Translations under genes and position numbers: made by a program
Shown: piece after piece, positions 16,838 to 27,295 of the stretch
Position numbering within the stretch: position 1 is the first letter of the stretch
Layout: the number at the start of each line of letters is the position of its first letter
Assembly (NCBI RefSeq): GCF_003013695.1
Contig: NZ_CP027792.1
Coordinates: 2,748,501 to 2,812,500, forward strand
From: Pulveribacter suum
Lineage (GTDB): Bacteria > Pseudomonadota > Gammaproteobacteria > Burkholderiales > Burkholderiaceae_C
DNA length: 64,000 bases
Reading direction: 5' to 3'
The notes under the pieces: generated by a model
Database searches by the model: none
Told to the model about the DNA's origin: nothing
What the model saw: the letters and a program-made list of their open reading frames with translations, nothing else

Positions 16838-17266
16838 TTACTCGATGGCCAGGCGCTGGCCGCGGCCGCCCTGCTTCTTGGGCAGGTTCAACGTCAGCAC
16901 GCCGTTCTCGTACTTCGCCTGACAGCCGTCGGCGTCGATGTCGGCCGGCAGCTGGAAGCTGCGCGACACGCTGCCGTAGTAGCGCTCGGCGCGCAGCAGC
17001 TTCTCGCCCTCGGTCTTCTCGTCCCTCTGACGCACCTCGGCGCGCAGGGTGACGATGCTGCCGTCCACCGAGACGTGGATTTCTTCCTTCGGCACGCCCG
17101 GGATCTCGGCCGAGACCAGATAGCCGCCCTCGTTCTCGTGCACGTCCACCTTCATCTGCCCGGGGCTGGGCAGTGGGTCGCCGTGCAGCGGGCGGACGTA
17201 GAAGCCCGGGTTCATGTCCTTGAAGAAATCGTCGAACAGGCCACCACGGCCAATCAATGCGTTCAT
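16838..17266 (-). CDS. Small heat-shock protein, Hsp20/alpha-crystallin family
   Basis: A 142-residue holdase chaperone that binds unfolding proteins in the cytoplasm. The alpha-crystallin domain covers about 38-135: VDVHENEGGYLVSAEIPGV, LRAERYYGSVSRSFQLP and the diagnostic YENGVLTLNLPKK near the end. AAGGAG stands eight bases before the ATG. A sigma32-like promoter lies about 60 bases upstream, fitting heat induction. The neighbouring Liv operon ends at a terminator before this gene, so it is probably transcribed alone. Confidence 0.93.
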   Translation of the reverse strand: MNALIGRGGLFDDFFKDMNPGFYVRPLHGDPLPSPGQMKVDVHENEGGYLVSAEIPGVPKEEIHVSVDGSIVTLRAEVRQRDEKTEGEKLLRAERYYGSVSRSFQLPADIDADGCQAKYENGVLTLNLPKKQGGRGQRLAIE

Positions 17267-17326
17267 GGCAATCGCTCCTTTCGTTCAGGGGGTTGAAACG
17301 GCCGGCCCCGCCGGCCTCGGAAATTT

Positions 17327-17354
17327 ATCTAGGGCGGGCGCGGGCCAATTCAAG
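17327..17354 (-). promoter_or_regulatory. Probable sigma32 heat-shock promoter of hsp20
   Basis: Leftward CTTGAA (17349-17354), a 14-base spacer, then CCCTAGAT (17327-17334), close to the heat-shock consensus CTTGAAA / CCCCATNT. Confidence 0.6.
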
Positions 17355-17382
17355 GGGGTCGCACATGCCGGGCTGGCAGGCA

Positions 17383-17414
17383 TAAAAAAACGCCCGGCGG
17401 GCCGGGCGTTTTTT
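17383..17414. terminator. Bidirectional terminator below the Liv operon
   Basis: CGCCCGG / CCGGGCG stem flanked by an A-tract on the left and a T-tract on the right, so it works in both directions. It ends the leftward livGF..HM operon. Confidence 0.85.
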
Positions 17415-17448
17415 GGTTGCGGGCTGGGCCGCGGTGGCGGGGTGCGCC

Positions 17449-18438
17449 TCAGGCGCGGGTGCGGCGCCGCTCAGCCCAGGCGATCAGCTCGCCCATGATG
17501 CCGCGGCGGAAGGCCAGCACGCAGACCACGAAGATCAGGCCGGTGACGATGGTGACCGACTCGCCCAGGGTGTTGAACCAGTCGATGGAGGTCACGCTGG
17601 CCAGGAAGCTGCCCAGCTCGCCGATCTTGTTTTCCAGCAGCACCACGACGGCCGAGCCCACCAGCGGGCCGCTCAAGGTGCCCATGCCGCCCACCAGCGT
17701 CATCAGCACCACGTGGCCCGAGGCCGACCAGTGCACGTCCGACAGCGTGGCAAAGCCCAGCACCAGGGTCTTCAGCGACCCGGCCAGCCCGGCGATGGCC
17801 GCCGAGATGACGAAGGCCAGCAGCTTGAAGCGGTTCACGTCGTAGCCCAGCGAGATGGCGCGCGGCTCGTTTTCCTTGATGCCCTTGAGCACCTGCCCGA
17901 AGGGCGAATGGATGGTGCGCACGATCAGCAGGAAGGCGGCGACCACGACGATCAGGCACACGTAGTACATGGTCAGGTCGCTGGACAGGTCGATCAGGCC
18001 GAACAGCTTGCCGCGTGGCACGCCCTGCAGGCCGTCCTCGCCGCCCGTGAAGGGCAGTTGCAGCGCAGCGAAGTACAGCATCTGCGCCAGTGCCAGCGTG
18101 ATCATGGTGGCGTAGATGCCCTGGCGGCGGATGGTGAACCAGCCCATGACCAGGCCCAGCAGCGCGCCGCTGACCAGGCCCAGCAGCAGACCGATCTCGG
18201 GCGTCACGCCCCAGGCCTTGACGGAGTGGCCGGTGACGTAGGCCGCGCCGCCCAGGAAGGCCGCGTGGCCGAAGGACAGCAGGCCCGTGTAGCCCAGCAG
18301 CAGGTTGAAGGCCGAGGCGAACAGCGCGAAGCACAGCAGCTTCATCACGAACACCGGGTAGGCGCCCACGAAGGGCGCGGCGATCAGGCCCAGCAGCAGC
18401 AGGCCATAACCGATGGGAGCGAATTTCTTGACGTTCAT
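17449..18438 (-). CDS. livM: Branched-chain-type ABC transporter permease LivM
   Basis: A 329-residue inner-membrane permease of the Liv family, last gene of the leftward operon. The start at 18438 (MNVKKFAPIGYG) was chosen because the longer frame overlaps livH with non-family sequence. Signature regions are YTGLLSFGHAAFLGGAAYVTG (split by a helix) and VGGMGTLSGPLVGSAVVV. It forms the translocation path with LivH and receives substrate from the two binding proteins encoded in the same operon. Confidence 0.92.
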   Translation of the reverse strand: MNVKKFAPIGYGLLLLGLIAAPFVGAYPVFVMKLLCFALFASAFNLLLGYTGLLSFGHAAFLGGAAYVTGHSVKAWGVTPEIGLLLGLVSGALLGLVMGWFTIRRQGIYATMITLALAQMLYFAALQLPFTGGEDGLQGVPRGKLFGLIDLSSDLTMYYVCLIVVVAAFLLIVRTIHSPFGQVLKGIKENEPRAISLGYDVNRFKLLAFVISAAIAGLAGSLKTLVLGFATLSDVHWSASGHVVLMTLVGGMGTLSGPLVGSAVVVLLENKIGELGSFLASVTSIDWFNTLGESVTIVTGLIFVVCVLAFRRGIMGELIAWAERRRTRA

Positions 18439-18457
18439 GTGTGCAACCCCGGCGGCT

Positions 18458-19342
18458 TCACTTTTCTTTGCCGAACAGGCCGGCGGGGCGGATGAGCAAA
18501 ACGATGGCCATGATGACGAACACCACGGTGGAGGACGCTTCCGGGTAGAACACCTTGGTGAAGCCCTCGATGATCCCCAGGCCCAGGCCGGTGAGGATGG
18601 AGCCCATGATGGAGCCCATGCCACCGATCACGACCACGGCGAACACCACAATGATGAGGTTTTGCCCCATCAGCGGCGTGACCTGGTAAATGGGCGCGGC
18701 CAGCACCCCGGCAAAGGCCGCCAGCGCCGCGCCGAAGGCGTAGGTCAGCGTGATCATGACGGGCACGTTCACGCCGAAGGCCTCGACCAGGCGCGGGTTT
18801 TCGGTGCCGGCGCGCAGGTAGGCGCCCAGCTTGGTCTTTTCGATCACGTACCAGGTGGCGATGCACACCACCAGCGAGGCCACCACCACCCAGGCGCGGT
18901 AGTTGGGCATGATCATGAAGCCCAGGCTGGTGGCGCCTTCCAGCAGCTCGGGCGTGTCATACCCCAGGCCCGAGACGCCGTAGATCGAGCGGAACACGCC
19001 CTCGATCAGCATGGTCAGGCCCAGGGTGAGCAGCAGGCCGTACAGGTGATCGAGCTTGTAGATCCAGCGCAGCAGCAGGCGCTCGATGAGCACCCCCACC
19101 ACCCCTACCACCAGCGGCCCCAGGATCAGCATCACCCAGTAGTTGATGCCGAGGTAGTTCAGCGCCATCCAGGTGGTCAGGGCGCCCAGCATGAACAGCG
19201 CGCCGTGCGCGAAGTTGATCACGTTGAGCAGGCCGAAGATGACGGCCAGCCCCAGGCTGAGGATGGCATAGAACGAGCCATTGACCAGCCCCAGCAGGAG
19301 CTGGCTCATCATGGCCGGCATGGAGACACCAAAAAATTCCAT
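18458..19342 (-). CDS. livH: Branched-chain-type ABC transporter permease LivH
   Basis: A 294-residue multi-helix permease. GLVNGSFYAILSLGLAVIFG and NFAHGALFMLGA near the N-terminus and VVVIGGMGSIMGSILTGLGL near the C-terminus are typical of LivH. It lies 19 bases upstream of livM and 54 bases downstream of a binding-protein gene. Confidence 0.93.
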   Translation of the reverse strand: MEFFGVSMPAMMSQLLLGLVNGSFYAILSLGLAVIFGLLNVINFAHGALFMLGALTTWMALNYLGINYWVMLILGPLVVGVVGVLIERLLLRWIYKLDHLYGLLLTLGLTMLIEGVFRSIYGVSGLGYDTPELLEGATSLGFMIMPNYRAWVVVASLVVCIATWYVIEKTKLGAYLRAGTENPRLVEAFGVNVPVMITLTYAFGAALAAFAGVLAAPIYQVTPLMGQNLIIVVFAVVVIGGMGSIMGSILTGLGLGIIEGFTKVFYPEASSTVVFVIMAIVLLIRPAGLFGKEK

Positions 19343-19396
19343 GGGAAACGACGACGCGGTGAATAGGGGAAGTAGTGGGTCAGGCGGCGGCGCGGA

Positions 19397-20590
19397 TTAC
19401 TTCCACAGCGCGCACTTGCTCTCGGCCTTGGTGGTGAAGACTTCTTCGCCGGGCAGCTTCTTCACAATCTTGTAGTAGTCCCAGGTGCCCTTGGATTCCT
19501 TGGGCTCCTTGACCTGCACCAGGTACATGTCGTGGATGTAGCTGCCGTCCGCGCGCAGATAGCCCTTGGCGAAGAAGTCGTCCATCTTCATGCCGCGCCA
19601 GGTTTCCATGACCTTGTCGGCGTCCACCGTGCCGGCGGCCTGCACGGCCTTCAGGTAGTTCATGGTGGCCGAGTAGTCGGCGGCCTGGATCTCGGTGGGG
19701 CGGCGGTTGGTCTTCTTCATGTAGGCGTCGGCAAACTTGCGCGAGGCGTCGTCCATGTCCCAGTACCAGCTGGTGACGAACTGCATGCCGGCGGTGTTCT
19801 TCAGCCCCAGGCTGTGGATGTCGCTGTAGAACACCAGCAGCGGGGCGACCTTCATGGTCTTGTCGATGCCGAATTCCTTGGCTGCCTTGATGGCGTTGAT
19901 GGTGTCGCCGCCGGCGTTGGCCAGGGCCAGCACCTGGGCCTTGGAGTTTTGCGCCTGCAGCAGGAAGGACGAGAAGTCGGACGCGTTCAGCGGGTGGCGC
20001 ACGGCGTTCACCACCGTGCCGCCCTTGGCCTTGACGACGGTGGAGGCGTCCGCCTCCATGGCATGGCCGAAGGCGTAGTCGGCCGTGAGGAAGAACCAGC
20101 TCTTGCCGCCTCCGTCCACGATGGCGCCTGCGGCGCCCTTGGCCAGCGCCACGGTGTCGTAGGCGTAGTGCACGGAGTACGGGGTGCAGGCCTCGTTGGT
20201 CAGCGCCGAGCTGCCCGCGCCGTTGTTGATCATCACGCGCTTCTTCTCGTCGGCCACCTTGGCCAGCGCCAGGGCGGTGCCGGAGTTGGTGCCGCTGAAG
20301 ATCATCGTCAGGCCCTGCGTGTCGATCCACTCGCGCGCCTTGCTGGCGGCGATGTCGGCCTTGTTCTGGTGGTCCACGGTGAGCAGCTCGATGGGCTTGC
20401 CCAGCACCTTGCCGCCGAAGTCGTCGATCGCCATCTGGATGGCGGTGGCGCCGCCCTTGCCTTCCAGGTCGGCGTACAGGCTGGACATGTCGCTGATGTA
20501 GCCGATCTTGACCTTGTCCTGCGCGTGCGCGGAGGTGGCCAGGCCTGCGGCGGCGAGCGCCAGGATGAGTGCGGTGGTGCGGGTGTTCAC
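19397..20590 (-). CDS. Liv-type periplasmic substrate-binding protein, copy A
   Basis: A 397-residue periplasmic binding protein with a GTG start, GGAGAC seven bases upstream and a signal peptide ending TSAHA. The mature part begins QDKVKIGYISDMSSLY. It is clearly a tandem duplicate of the next gene upstream: long shared stretches include IQMAIDDFGGKVLGKPIELL, HPLNASDFSSFLLQAQNSKA and DIQAADYSATMNYLK-like sequence. Differences cluster in the ligand-cleft loops (for example FSGTNSG against FGGTNSG, and the segments after NTAGM and NTEGL), so the two may bind different ligands. Confidence 0.9.
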   Translation of the reverse strand: MNTRTTALILALAAAGLATSAHAQDKVKIGYISDMSSLYADLEGKGGATAIQMAIDDFGGKVLGKPIELLTVDHQNKADIAASKAREWIDTQGLTMIFSGTNSGTALALAKVADEKKRVMINNGAGSSALTNEACTPYSVHYAYDTVALAKGAAGAIVDGGGKSWFFLTADYAFGHAMEADASTVVKAKGGTVVNAVRHPLNASDFSSFLLQAQNSKAQVLALANAGGDTINAIKAAKEFGIDKTMKVAPLLVFYSDIHSLGLKNTAGMQFVTSWYWDMDDASRKFADAYMKKTNRRPTEIQAADYSATMNYLKAVQAAGTVDADKVMETWRGMKMDDFFAKGYLRADGSYIHDMYLVQVKEPKESKGTWDYYKIVKKLPGEEVFTTKAESKCALWK

Positions 20591-20639
20591 GGTGTGTCTC
20601 CAGTCGGGTTGTTGTGCTCTTGTCTTTTGGGGCCGAAGC

Positions 20640-20664
20640 CCGCCCTGCCAGGGCGGCAGGGCGG
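20640..20664 (-). other. Intra-operon hairpin between the duplicated binding-protein genes
   Basis: CCGCCCTGCC pairs perfectly with GGCAGGGCGG (10 bp, five-base loop) with no T-run after it on the leftward strand. Such stems often stabilise the 3' end of an upstream binding-protein message. Confidence 0.55.
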
Positions 20665-20686
20665 ATGTCCAAGGCTCAGCGCGGCA

Positions 20687-21889
20687 TCACTTCCACAGCT
20701 CGCACTTGCTCTCGGCCTTGGTGGTCCAGACCTGGTCGGCGGGCAGCTTGGACACGACCTTGTAGTAGTCCCAGGGCTGCTTGGATTCGGCCTGCGACTT
20801 CACCTGCATCAGGTACATGTCGTGGGCGAAGCGGCCGTCGGGACGGATCACGCCCTTGGCGTAGAAGTCGTCGATGGGCGTGGACTTGAGCTTTTCCATG
20901 ACCTTGTCGGCATCGACCGTGCCTGCGGCCTGCACGGCCTTCAGGTAGTTCATGGTGGCCGAGTAGTCGGCGGCCTGGATGTCGGTGGGCATGCGCTTGG
21001 TCTTGTCGAAGAACTTCTTGCCGAAGGCGCGCGTCTCGTCGTTCAGGTTCCAGTCCCAGCTGGTGGTGAGCAGCAGGCCTTCGGTGTTCTTCAGGCCCAG
21101 GCTGTGGATGTCGGTCAGGAACACCAGCAGGCCGGCCATCTTCATGGACTTGTTGATGCCGAATTCCTTGGCCGCCTTGATGGCGTTGATGGTGTCGCCG
21201 CCGGCGTTGGCCAGGCCCAGGATCTGCGCCTTGGAGTTCTGCGCCTGCAGCAGGAAGGACGAGAAGTCCGACGCATTCAGCGGGTGGCGCACGCTGCCGA
21301 CCACGGTGCCGCCGGCTTCCTTGACGATCCGGGAGGTGTCGGCCTCCAGCGCGTGGCCGAAGGCGTAGTCGGCCGTCAGGAAGAACCAGCTCTTGCCGCC
21401 CTGCTTGACCACGGCCGCGCCCGTGCCCTTGGCCAGCGCCACGGTGTCGTAGGCGTAGTGCACGGTGTAGGGCGTGCACTGCTCGTTGGTCAGCGCCGAA
21501 GAACCCGCGCCGCTGTTGAAGTAGATGCGCTTTTTCTCGGCCGCGACCTTGGCGGACGCCAGCGCCGTGCCCGAGTTGGTGCCGCCAAACAGCATGGTCA
21601 GGTTCTGCGTGTCGATCCACTCGCGGGCCTTGCTGGCGGCGATGTCGGCCTTGTTCTGGTGGTCGGCCGTGAGCAGCTCGATGGGCTTGCCCAGCACCTT
21701 GCCGCCGAAGTCGTCGATCGCCATCTGGATGGCCAGCGCGCCGTTCTTGCCTTCGACGTCGGCGTACAGGCTGGACATGTCGGTGATGAAGCCGATCTTG
21801 ACCTTGTCCTGGGCATGCGCGTGCACGGCGGCCAGCGACAGGCCGGCGGCGCCCAGCAGGGCAGCAAGGGTGCGGAGTTGGTGTTTCAT
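20687..21889 (-). CDS. Liv-type periplasmic substrate-binding protein, copy B
   Basis: A 400-residue binding protein with a signal peptide (MKHQLRTLAALLGAAGLSLA, cleavage near AHA). GGAGAC precedes the ATG at 21889. By eye about three quarters of residues match copy A, including DHQNKADIAASKAREWIDTQ and the C-terminal TTKAESKCxLWK. It sits nearest the ATPase genes and is followed by a stabilising-type hairpin. Confidence 0.9.
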   Translation of the reverse strand: MKHQLRTLAALLGAAGLSLAAVHAHAQDKVKIGFITDMSSLYADVEGKNGALAIQMAIDDFGGKVLGKPIELLTADHQNKADIAASKAREWIDTQNLTMLFGGTNSGTALASAKVAAEKKRIYFNSGAGSSALTNEQCTPYTVHYAYDTVALAKGTGAAVVKQGGKSWFFLTADYAFGHALEADTSRIVKEAGGTVVGSVRHPLNASDFSSFLLQAQNSKAQILGLANAGGDTINAIKAAKEFGINKSMKMAGLLVFLTDIHSLGLKNTEGLLLTTSWDWNLNDETRAFGKKFFDKTKRMPTDIQAADYSATMNYLKAVQAAGTVDADKVMEKLKSTPIDDFYAKGVIRPDGRFAHDMYLMQVKSQAESKQPWDYYKVVSKLPADQVWTTKAESKCELWK

Positions 21890-21956
21890 GGGAAGTCTCC
21901 TTGTCGAGGGTCGAAAGTCGTTGGAATGCTTTTTGTGCAAAGGGGCCGATGCGGCC

Positions 21957-22670
21957 CTACACGCCCAGCAGCTGGTTGAGCACGGGCATCTTTTCCTGCA
22001 GCTCGGAGGCGCCGAAGCGCTCGACCATGCGGCCATGCTCCATCACGTAGAAGCGGTCGGCCAGGGGCGCGGCGAAGCGGAAGTTCTGCTCCACCATCAC
22101 CACCGTGTAGCCCCTTTGGCGCAGCATGGTGATCATGCGGGCCAGCGCCTGCACGATCACCGGGGCCAGGCCTTCGGAGATTTCGTCCAGCAGCAGCAGC
22201 TTGGCGCCGGTGCGCAGGATGCGCGCCACGGCCAGCATCTGCTGCTCGCCGCCGGACAGCCGGGTGCCCTGGCTGTTCTTGCGCTCGGCCAGGTTGGGGA
22301 ACATGTCGTAGATCTCCTCCAGGCTCATGCCCTGCGTACCCGTCTTGAGGGTAGGCGGCAGCAGCAGGTTTTCCTCGCACGACAGGCTGGAGAAGATGCC
22401 GCGCTCTTCGGGGCAGTAGCCCACGCCCAGGTGGGCGATGCGGTGCGTGGCCATGGCGATGGTCTCCACGCCGTCGATGCGCACCGAGCCGCGGCGCGCG
22501 CCGGTGAGGCCCATGATGGCGCGCAGGGTGGACGTGCGCCCTGCCCCGTTGCGCCCCAGCAGCGTGACCACTTCGCCGGGCTGCACGACCATGTCCACGC
22601 CGTGCAGCACGTGGGACTCGCCGTACCAGGCCTCCAGGCCCTTGATTTCCAGTGCAGGCGTCGCCATCAA
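21957..22670 (-). CDS. livF: Liv-type ABC transporter ATPase LivF with Arg in Walker A
   Basis: A 237-residue ATPase. The Walker A loop reads GRNGAGRTST (about 39-48): the usual catalytic lysine is arginine. I re-read the codon on the minus strand as CGC. The signature LSGGEQQML, Walker B LLLLDEISEGLAP and the H-loop region VVMVEQNF are otherwise intact. Its ATG overlaps the livG stop by four bases. Liv transporters use a LivF/LivG heterodimer, so one weakened site could be tolerated. The substitution may be a feature of this LivF lineage rather than damage. Confidence 0.9.
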   Translation of the reverse strand: MMATPALEIKGLEAWYGESHVLHGVDMVVQPGEVVTLLGRNGAGRTSTLRAIMGLTGARRGSVRIDGVETIAMATHRIAHLGVGYCPEERGIFSSLSCEENLLLPPTLKTGTQGMSLEEIYDMFPNLAERKNSQGTRLSGGEQQMLAVARILRTGAKLLLLDEISEGLAPVIVQALARMITMLRQRGYTVVMVEQNFRFAAPLADRFYVMEHGRMVERFGASELQEKMPVLNQLLGV

Positions 22671-23437
22671 TGTGCTCCCTGCAGCTGGCCGTCGGTCGTG
22701 CCCATGTAGGCTTCCATGACTTGCGGGTTGTTCGAGACCTCTTCGTACGGGCCTTCGGCCAGCACGGCGCCGCGCTGCAGCACGGTGATGCGGTCGGCGA
22801 TGGTTGAGATGACCTTCATGTTGTGCTCGACCATCAGGATGGTGCGGCCCGCCGAGACCTTCTTGATCAGCTGCGTGACGCGGTCCACGTCCTCGTGGCC
22901 CATGCCCTGGGTGGGCTCGTCCAGCAGCATCAGCTCGGGCTCCATGGCCAGCGTGGTGGCGATCTCCAGGGCCCGCTTGCGGCCGTAGGGCAGGTTCACG
23001 GTGACCTCGTGCGCCACGTCTTCCAGGCCCACTTCGGCCAGCAGTTCCATGGCGCGGCCGTCCAGCTGGTGCAGGCTGCGCTCGCTGCGCCAGAAGTGGT
23101 AGCTGGTGCCCAGCCTGCGCTGCAGGCCCAGGCGCACGTTCTCCAGCAGCGTGAGATAGGGGAACACCGCCGAGATCTGGAACGAGCGGATCACGCCGCG
23201 CCGCGCGATCTGCGCCGGCTGCTCGCGCGTGATGTCCGCCCCGTTGAAGCGGATGGTGCCCGAGGTGGGCGTGAGGAACTTGGTCAGCAGGTTGAAGCAG
23301 GTGGTCTTGCCTGCGCCGTTGGGCCCGATCAGCGCGTGGATGGAGCCGCGGCGCACCGACAGGTTCACATCGCTCACGGCCGTGAAGCCCTTGAACTCTT
23401 TGGTGAGGTGGGAGGTTTCCAGTATGACGTCGCTCAT
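22667..23437 (-). CDS. livG: Liv-type ABC transporter ATPase LivG
   Basis: A 256-residue ATPase and first gene of the leftward operon. Walker A is the standard GPNGAGKTT, the C-terminal half has LMLLDEPTQGMGHEDV and MVEHNMKV. I place the start at 23437 (MSDVILETS); a start at 23488 is possible. A perfect 11-bp hairpin lies between the nearest GGAGAC and this ATG. Together with LivF it powers import through LivHM. Confidence 0.9.
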   Translation of the reverse strand: MSDVILETSHLTKEFKGFTAVSDVNLSVRRGSIHALIGPNGAGKTTCFNLLTKFLTPTSGTIRFNGADITREQPAQIARRGVIRSFQISAVFPYLTLLENVRLGLQRRLGTSYHFWRSERSLHQLDGRAMELLAEVGLEDVAHEVTVNLPYGRKRALEIATTLAMEPELMLLDEPTQGMGHEDVDRVTQLIKKVSAGRTILMVEHNMKVISTIADRITVLQRGAVLAEGPYEEVSNNPQVMEAYMGTTDGQLQGAH

Positions 23438-23447
23438 TGCAAACAGG

Positions 23448-23474
23448 CGCGCCGCACGCTTTTCGTGCGGCGCG
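23448..23474 (-). promoter_or_regulatory. Perfect hairpin in front of the livG start
   Basis: CGCGCCGCACG / CGTGCGGCGCG, 11 bp with a five-base loop, ending 10 bases before the livG ATG. It separates the ribosome-site-like GGAGAC from the start codon and could control translation of the whole operon. Confidence 0.5.
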
Positions 23475-23598
23475 ACCTTTGTCTCCATTGGTATGTTGCA
23501 GTGCATCGTAAGGGCGCCGATAGGCCGCAGCACTGGGACTAATGCCTATGTATTAACGCCTACGTGGCAGCGCGGATGCGCTTCGGCGCGGCAGCTGT

Positions 23599-25217
<1,619 letters not shown>

Positions 25218-25243
25218 CGCACCGCCCGCGCCACGCCGCCCGA

Positions 25244-25308
25244 GATTTCAGTGTTTTAACCCTCCAACGCCCGTCCACACTGCGCAAGCAGCTATATTTT
25301 CAATAGCA
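25244..25308 (-). repeat. Dispersed repeat, copy 7, between modA and modB
   Basis: Reverse copy (CGCAAGCAGCTATATTTTCAATAGC) ending directly before the modB GTG. It fills most of the 91-base modA-modB gap. Confidence 0.7.
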
Positions 25309-25992
25309 GTGGTTGCTTTCACTCTGGGCCCCGAGGACTGGGCCGCCATCCGCCTGACGCTGCGCCTGGCGGCCATCACCACCGCGCTGCTGCTGGTGCT
25401 GTGCACGCCTCTGGCGTGGTGGCTGGCACACACCCGCTCGCGCTGGCGCGGGCCGGTGGGCGCGGTGGTGGCGCTGCCGCTGGTGCTGCCGCCCACCGTC
25501 ATCGGCTTCTATTTGCTCGTGGCCATGGGGCCGCACGGCTTTTTAGGGCACCTGACGGACGCCCTGGGCCTGCACCGCCTGCCCTTTACCTTCGCTGGCC
25601 TGGTCATCGGCTCGCTGGTGTATTCGCTGCCGTTTGCGGTGCAGCCGCTGCAGCGCGCCTTCGAGGCGCTGGGGCCCCGGCCGCTGGAGGTGGCGGCGAC
25701 TCTGGGCGCCGCCCGGCTGGACCGCTTCTTCACCGTGGCGCTGCCGCTGGCGCGCCCGGGCTTCATCACCGCCGCCATCCTGACGTTCGCGCACACGGTG
25801 GGCGAGTTCGGCGTGGTGCTGATGCTGGGGGGTAACATCCCCGGCGTGACGCGGGTGGTGTCGGTGCAGATCTACGACCATGTGGAAGCCATGGAATACA
25901 CCCACGCCCATTGGCTGGCCGGCGGCATGGTGGCGTTCTCGTTCGTGGTGCTGATGCTGCTGCAGTGGCTGCAGCCCAGGAAAAGCCGATGA
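25309..25992 (+). CDS. modB: Molybdate ABC transporter permease
   Basis: A 227-residue inner-membrane permease with five predicted helices. The coupling-loop motif [20 protein letters not shown] is near 125-145 and [20 protein letters not shown] follows. The only plausible start is the GTG at 25309, immediately after a dispersed repeat and without a clear ribosome site. The stop overlaps modC (ATGA). Confidence 0.92.
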   Translation: MVAFTLGPEDWAAIRLTLRLAAITTALLLVLCTPLAWWLAHTRSRWRGPVGAVVALPLVLPPTVIGFYLLVAMGPHGFLGHLTDALGLHRLPFTFAGLVIGSLVYSLPFAVQPLQRAFEALGPRPLEVAATLGAARLDRFFTVALPLARPGFITAAILTFAHTVGEFGVVLMLGGNIPGVTRVVSVQIYDHVEAMEYTHAHWLAGGMVAFSFVVLMLLQWLQPRKSR

Positions 25993-27074
25993 GCGCCGCC
26001 CCCGGCATCCACGCGCGCCTGCAGCTGGCACGCGCCGACTTTGTGCTGGACGTCGACCTGCAGTTGCCGGGCGACGGCGTCACCGCTCTGTTCGGCCCCT
26101 CGGGCTGCGGCAAGACCACCTGCCTGCGCGCCATCGCCGGGCTGGAGCGCGCGCGCGGCGCGGTGCACGTCAACGGCGACGTCTGGCAGGACGATGCCCG
26201 CCGCACCTGGGTGCCCACGCACCGGCGCGCCCTGGGCTATGTGTTTCAGGAGGCGAGCCTGTTCGCCCACCTGACCGTGCAGCGCAACATCGAATACGGC
26301 TGGAAGCGGCTGCCCGCCGCACAGCGGCGCGTATCGCTGGAGCACGCGGTGGAGCTGCTGGGCCTGTCCGCCCTGCTGGCGCGCATGCCGCAGCTGCTCT
26401 CGGGCGGCGAGCGTCAGCGGGTGGCGATTGCCCGCGCGCTGGGGGCCAGCCCGCGCGTGCTGCTGATGGACGAGCCACTGGCCGCGCTGGACGCCGCGCG
26501 CAAGGCTGAAGTCCTGCCCTACCTGGAGCGGCTGCAGCGCGAGCTGCGCATTCCGATGCTGTACGTGACGCACTCGGCCGACGAGGTGGCGCGCCTGGCC
26601 ACGCACCTGGTGCTGCTGCGCGCCGGGCGTGTGCTGGCTCAAGGCGCGCCCGCCGCGCTGATGGCGCGCCTGGACCTGCCCCTGGCCACGGGCGATGGCG
26701 CTGCGGCGCTGGTGCATGGCCGGGTGCAGGCCTGGGACGCCCAGGACCATCTGCTCACCGTCGGCTTTGCAGGCGGCCGGCTGCACGTGACCACGCCGCA
26801 CGCGCGCGCCGTTGGCGAGGAAGCCCGGCTGCGCGTGCTGGCGCGCGACGTGAGCCTGGCGCGCAGCCCGCCGCAGGCCACCAGCGTGCTCAACGTGCTG
26901 CCGGCGTGCATCGTGCAGATCGCGCCAGATGCCCCCGGTCAGGTGATGGTGCGGCTGGACGCCGGCGGCACGGCGCTGATGGCGCGCATCACCGTGCGCT
27001 CGCAGCGCGAGCTGGGCCTGGCCGAAGGCGAGACGGTGTTCGCCCAGGTCAAGGGCGTGGCACTGGCCGACTGA
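25989..27074 (+). CDS. modC: Molybdate ABC transporter ATPase
   Basis: A 361-residue ATPase. Walker [10 protein letters not shown] (about 37-45), signature [15 protein letters not shown], Walker [12 protein letters not shown], and the H-loop YVTHSADE are intact. The C-terminal ~70 residues form a Mop-type regulatory domain ([31 protein letters not shown]). Start is fixed by the ATGA overlap with modB. Confidence 0.94.
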   Translation: MSAAPGIHARLQLARADFVLDVDLQLPGDGVTALFGPSGCGKTTCLRAIAGLERARGAVHVNGDVWQDDARRTWVPTHRRALGYVFQEASLFAHLTVQRNIEYGWKRLPAAQRRVSLEHAVELLGLSALLARMPQLLSGGERQRVAIARALGASPRVLLMDEPLAALDAARKAEVLPYLERLQRELRIPMLYVTHSADEVARLATHLVLLRAGRVLAQGAPAALMARLDLPLATGDGAAALVHGRVQAWDAQDHLLTVGFAGGRLHVTTPHARAVGEEARLRVLARDVSLARSPPQATSVLNVLPACIVQIAPDAPGQVMVRLDAGGTALMARITVRSQRELGLAEGETVFAQVKGVALAD

Positions 27075-27114
27075 GCCATTGCAGGGCCCGCGGGCATGTA
27101 CGCATAATCCCTTA

Positions 27115-27175
27115 TTGCTATTAAAATAATAGCTTGTAGCGCTTGCTCTATAAGGGTTTCAACCCTGTTTGATTG
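27115..27175 (+). repeat. Dispersed repeat, copy 8
   Basis: Forward copy (CTATTAAAATAATAGCTTGT, ending AACCCTGTTTGATTG) between modC and the TRAP transporter genes. Confidence 0.75.
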
Positions 27176-27234
27176 CCTGCATGGCCGCCGCGCAAATCCG
27201 TAGAATGCCGCCCTCGTAAGTCTTTGTTCCAGCG

Positions 27235-27266
27235 CGGCGCAGCCACCCTTTGTGCCGGGCTTTTTT
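27235..27266 (+). promoter_or_regulatory. Possible attenuator before the TRAP genes
   Basis: A 7-bp stem (CGGCGCA / TGTGCCG, one G-T pair) followed by TTTTTT lies 30 bases before dctQ and after a TAGAAT -10-like box at 27201. It could prematurely terminate transcription of the TRAP operon. Confidence 0.3.
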
Positions 27267-27295
27267 GTGCGCACCCACCACCCTGTGGAGACAAC

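Noticed and set aside
17267..17326. RNA thermometer (ROSE or fourU) in the hsp20 leader
   Set aside because: The leader has GC-rich self-complementarity but no convincing pairing to the AAGGAG site; the sigma32 promoter suffices.
19532..21979. 815-codon rightward frame opposite the binding-protein genes
   Set aside because: Shadow frame; it shows the same internal duplication only because the sense genes are duplicated.
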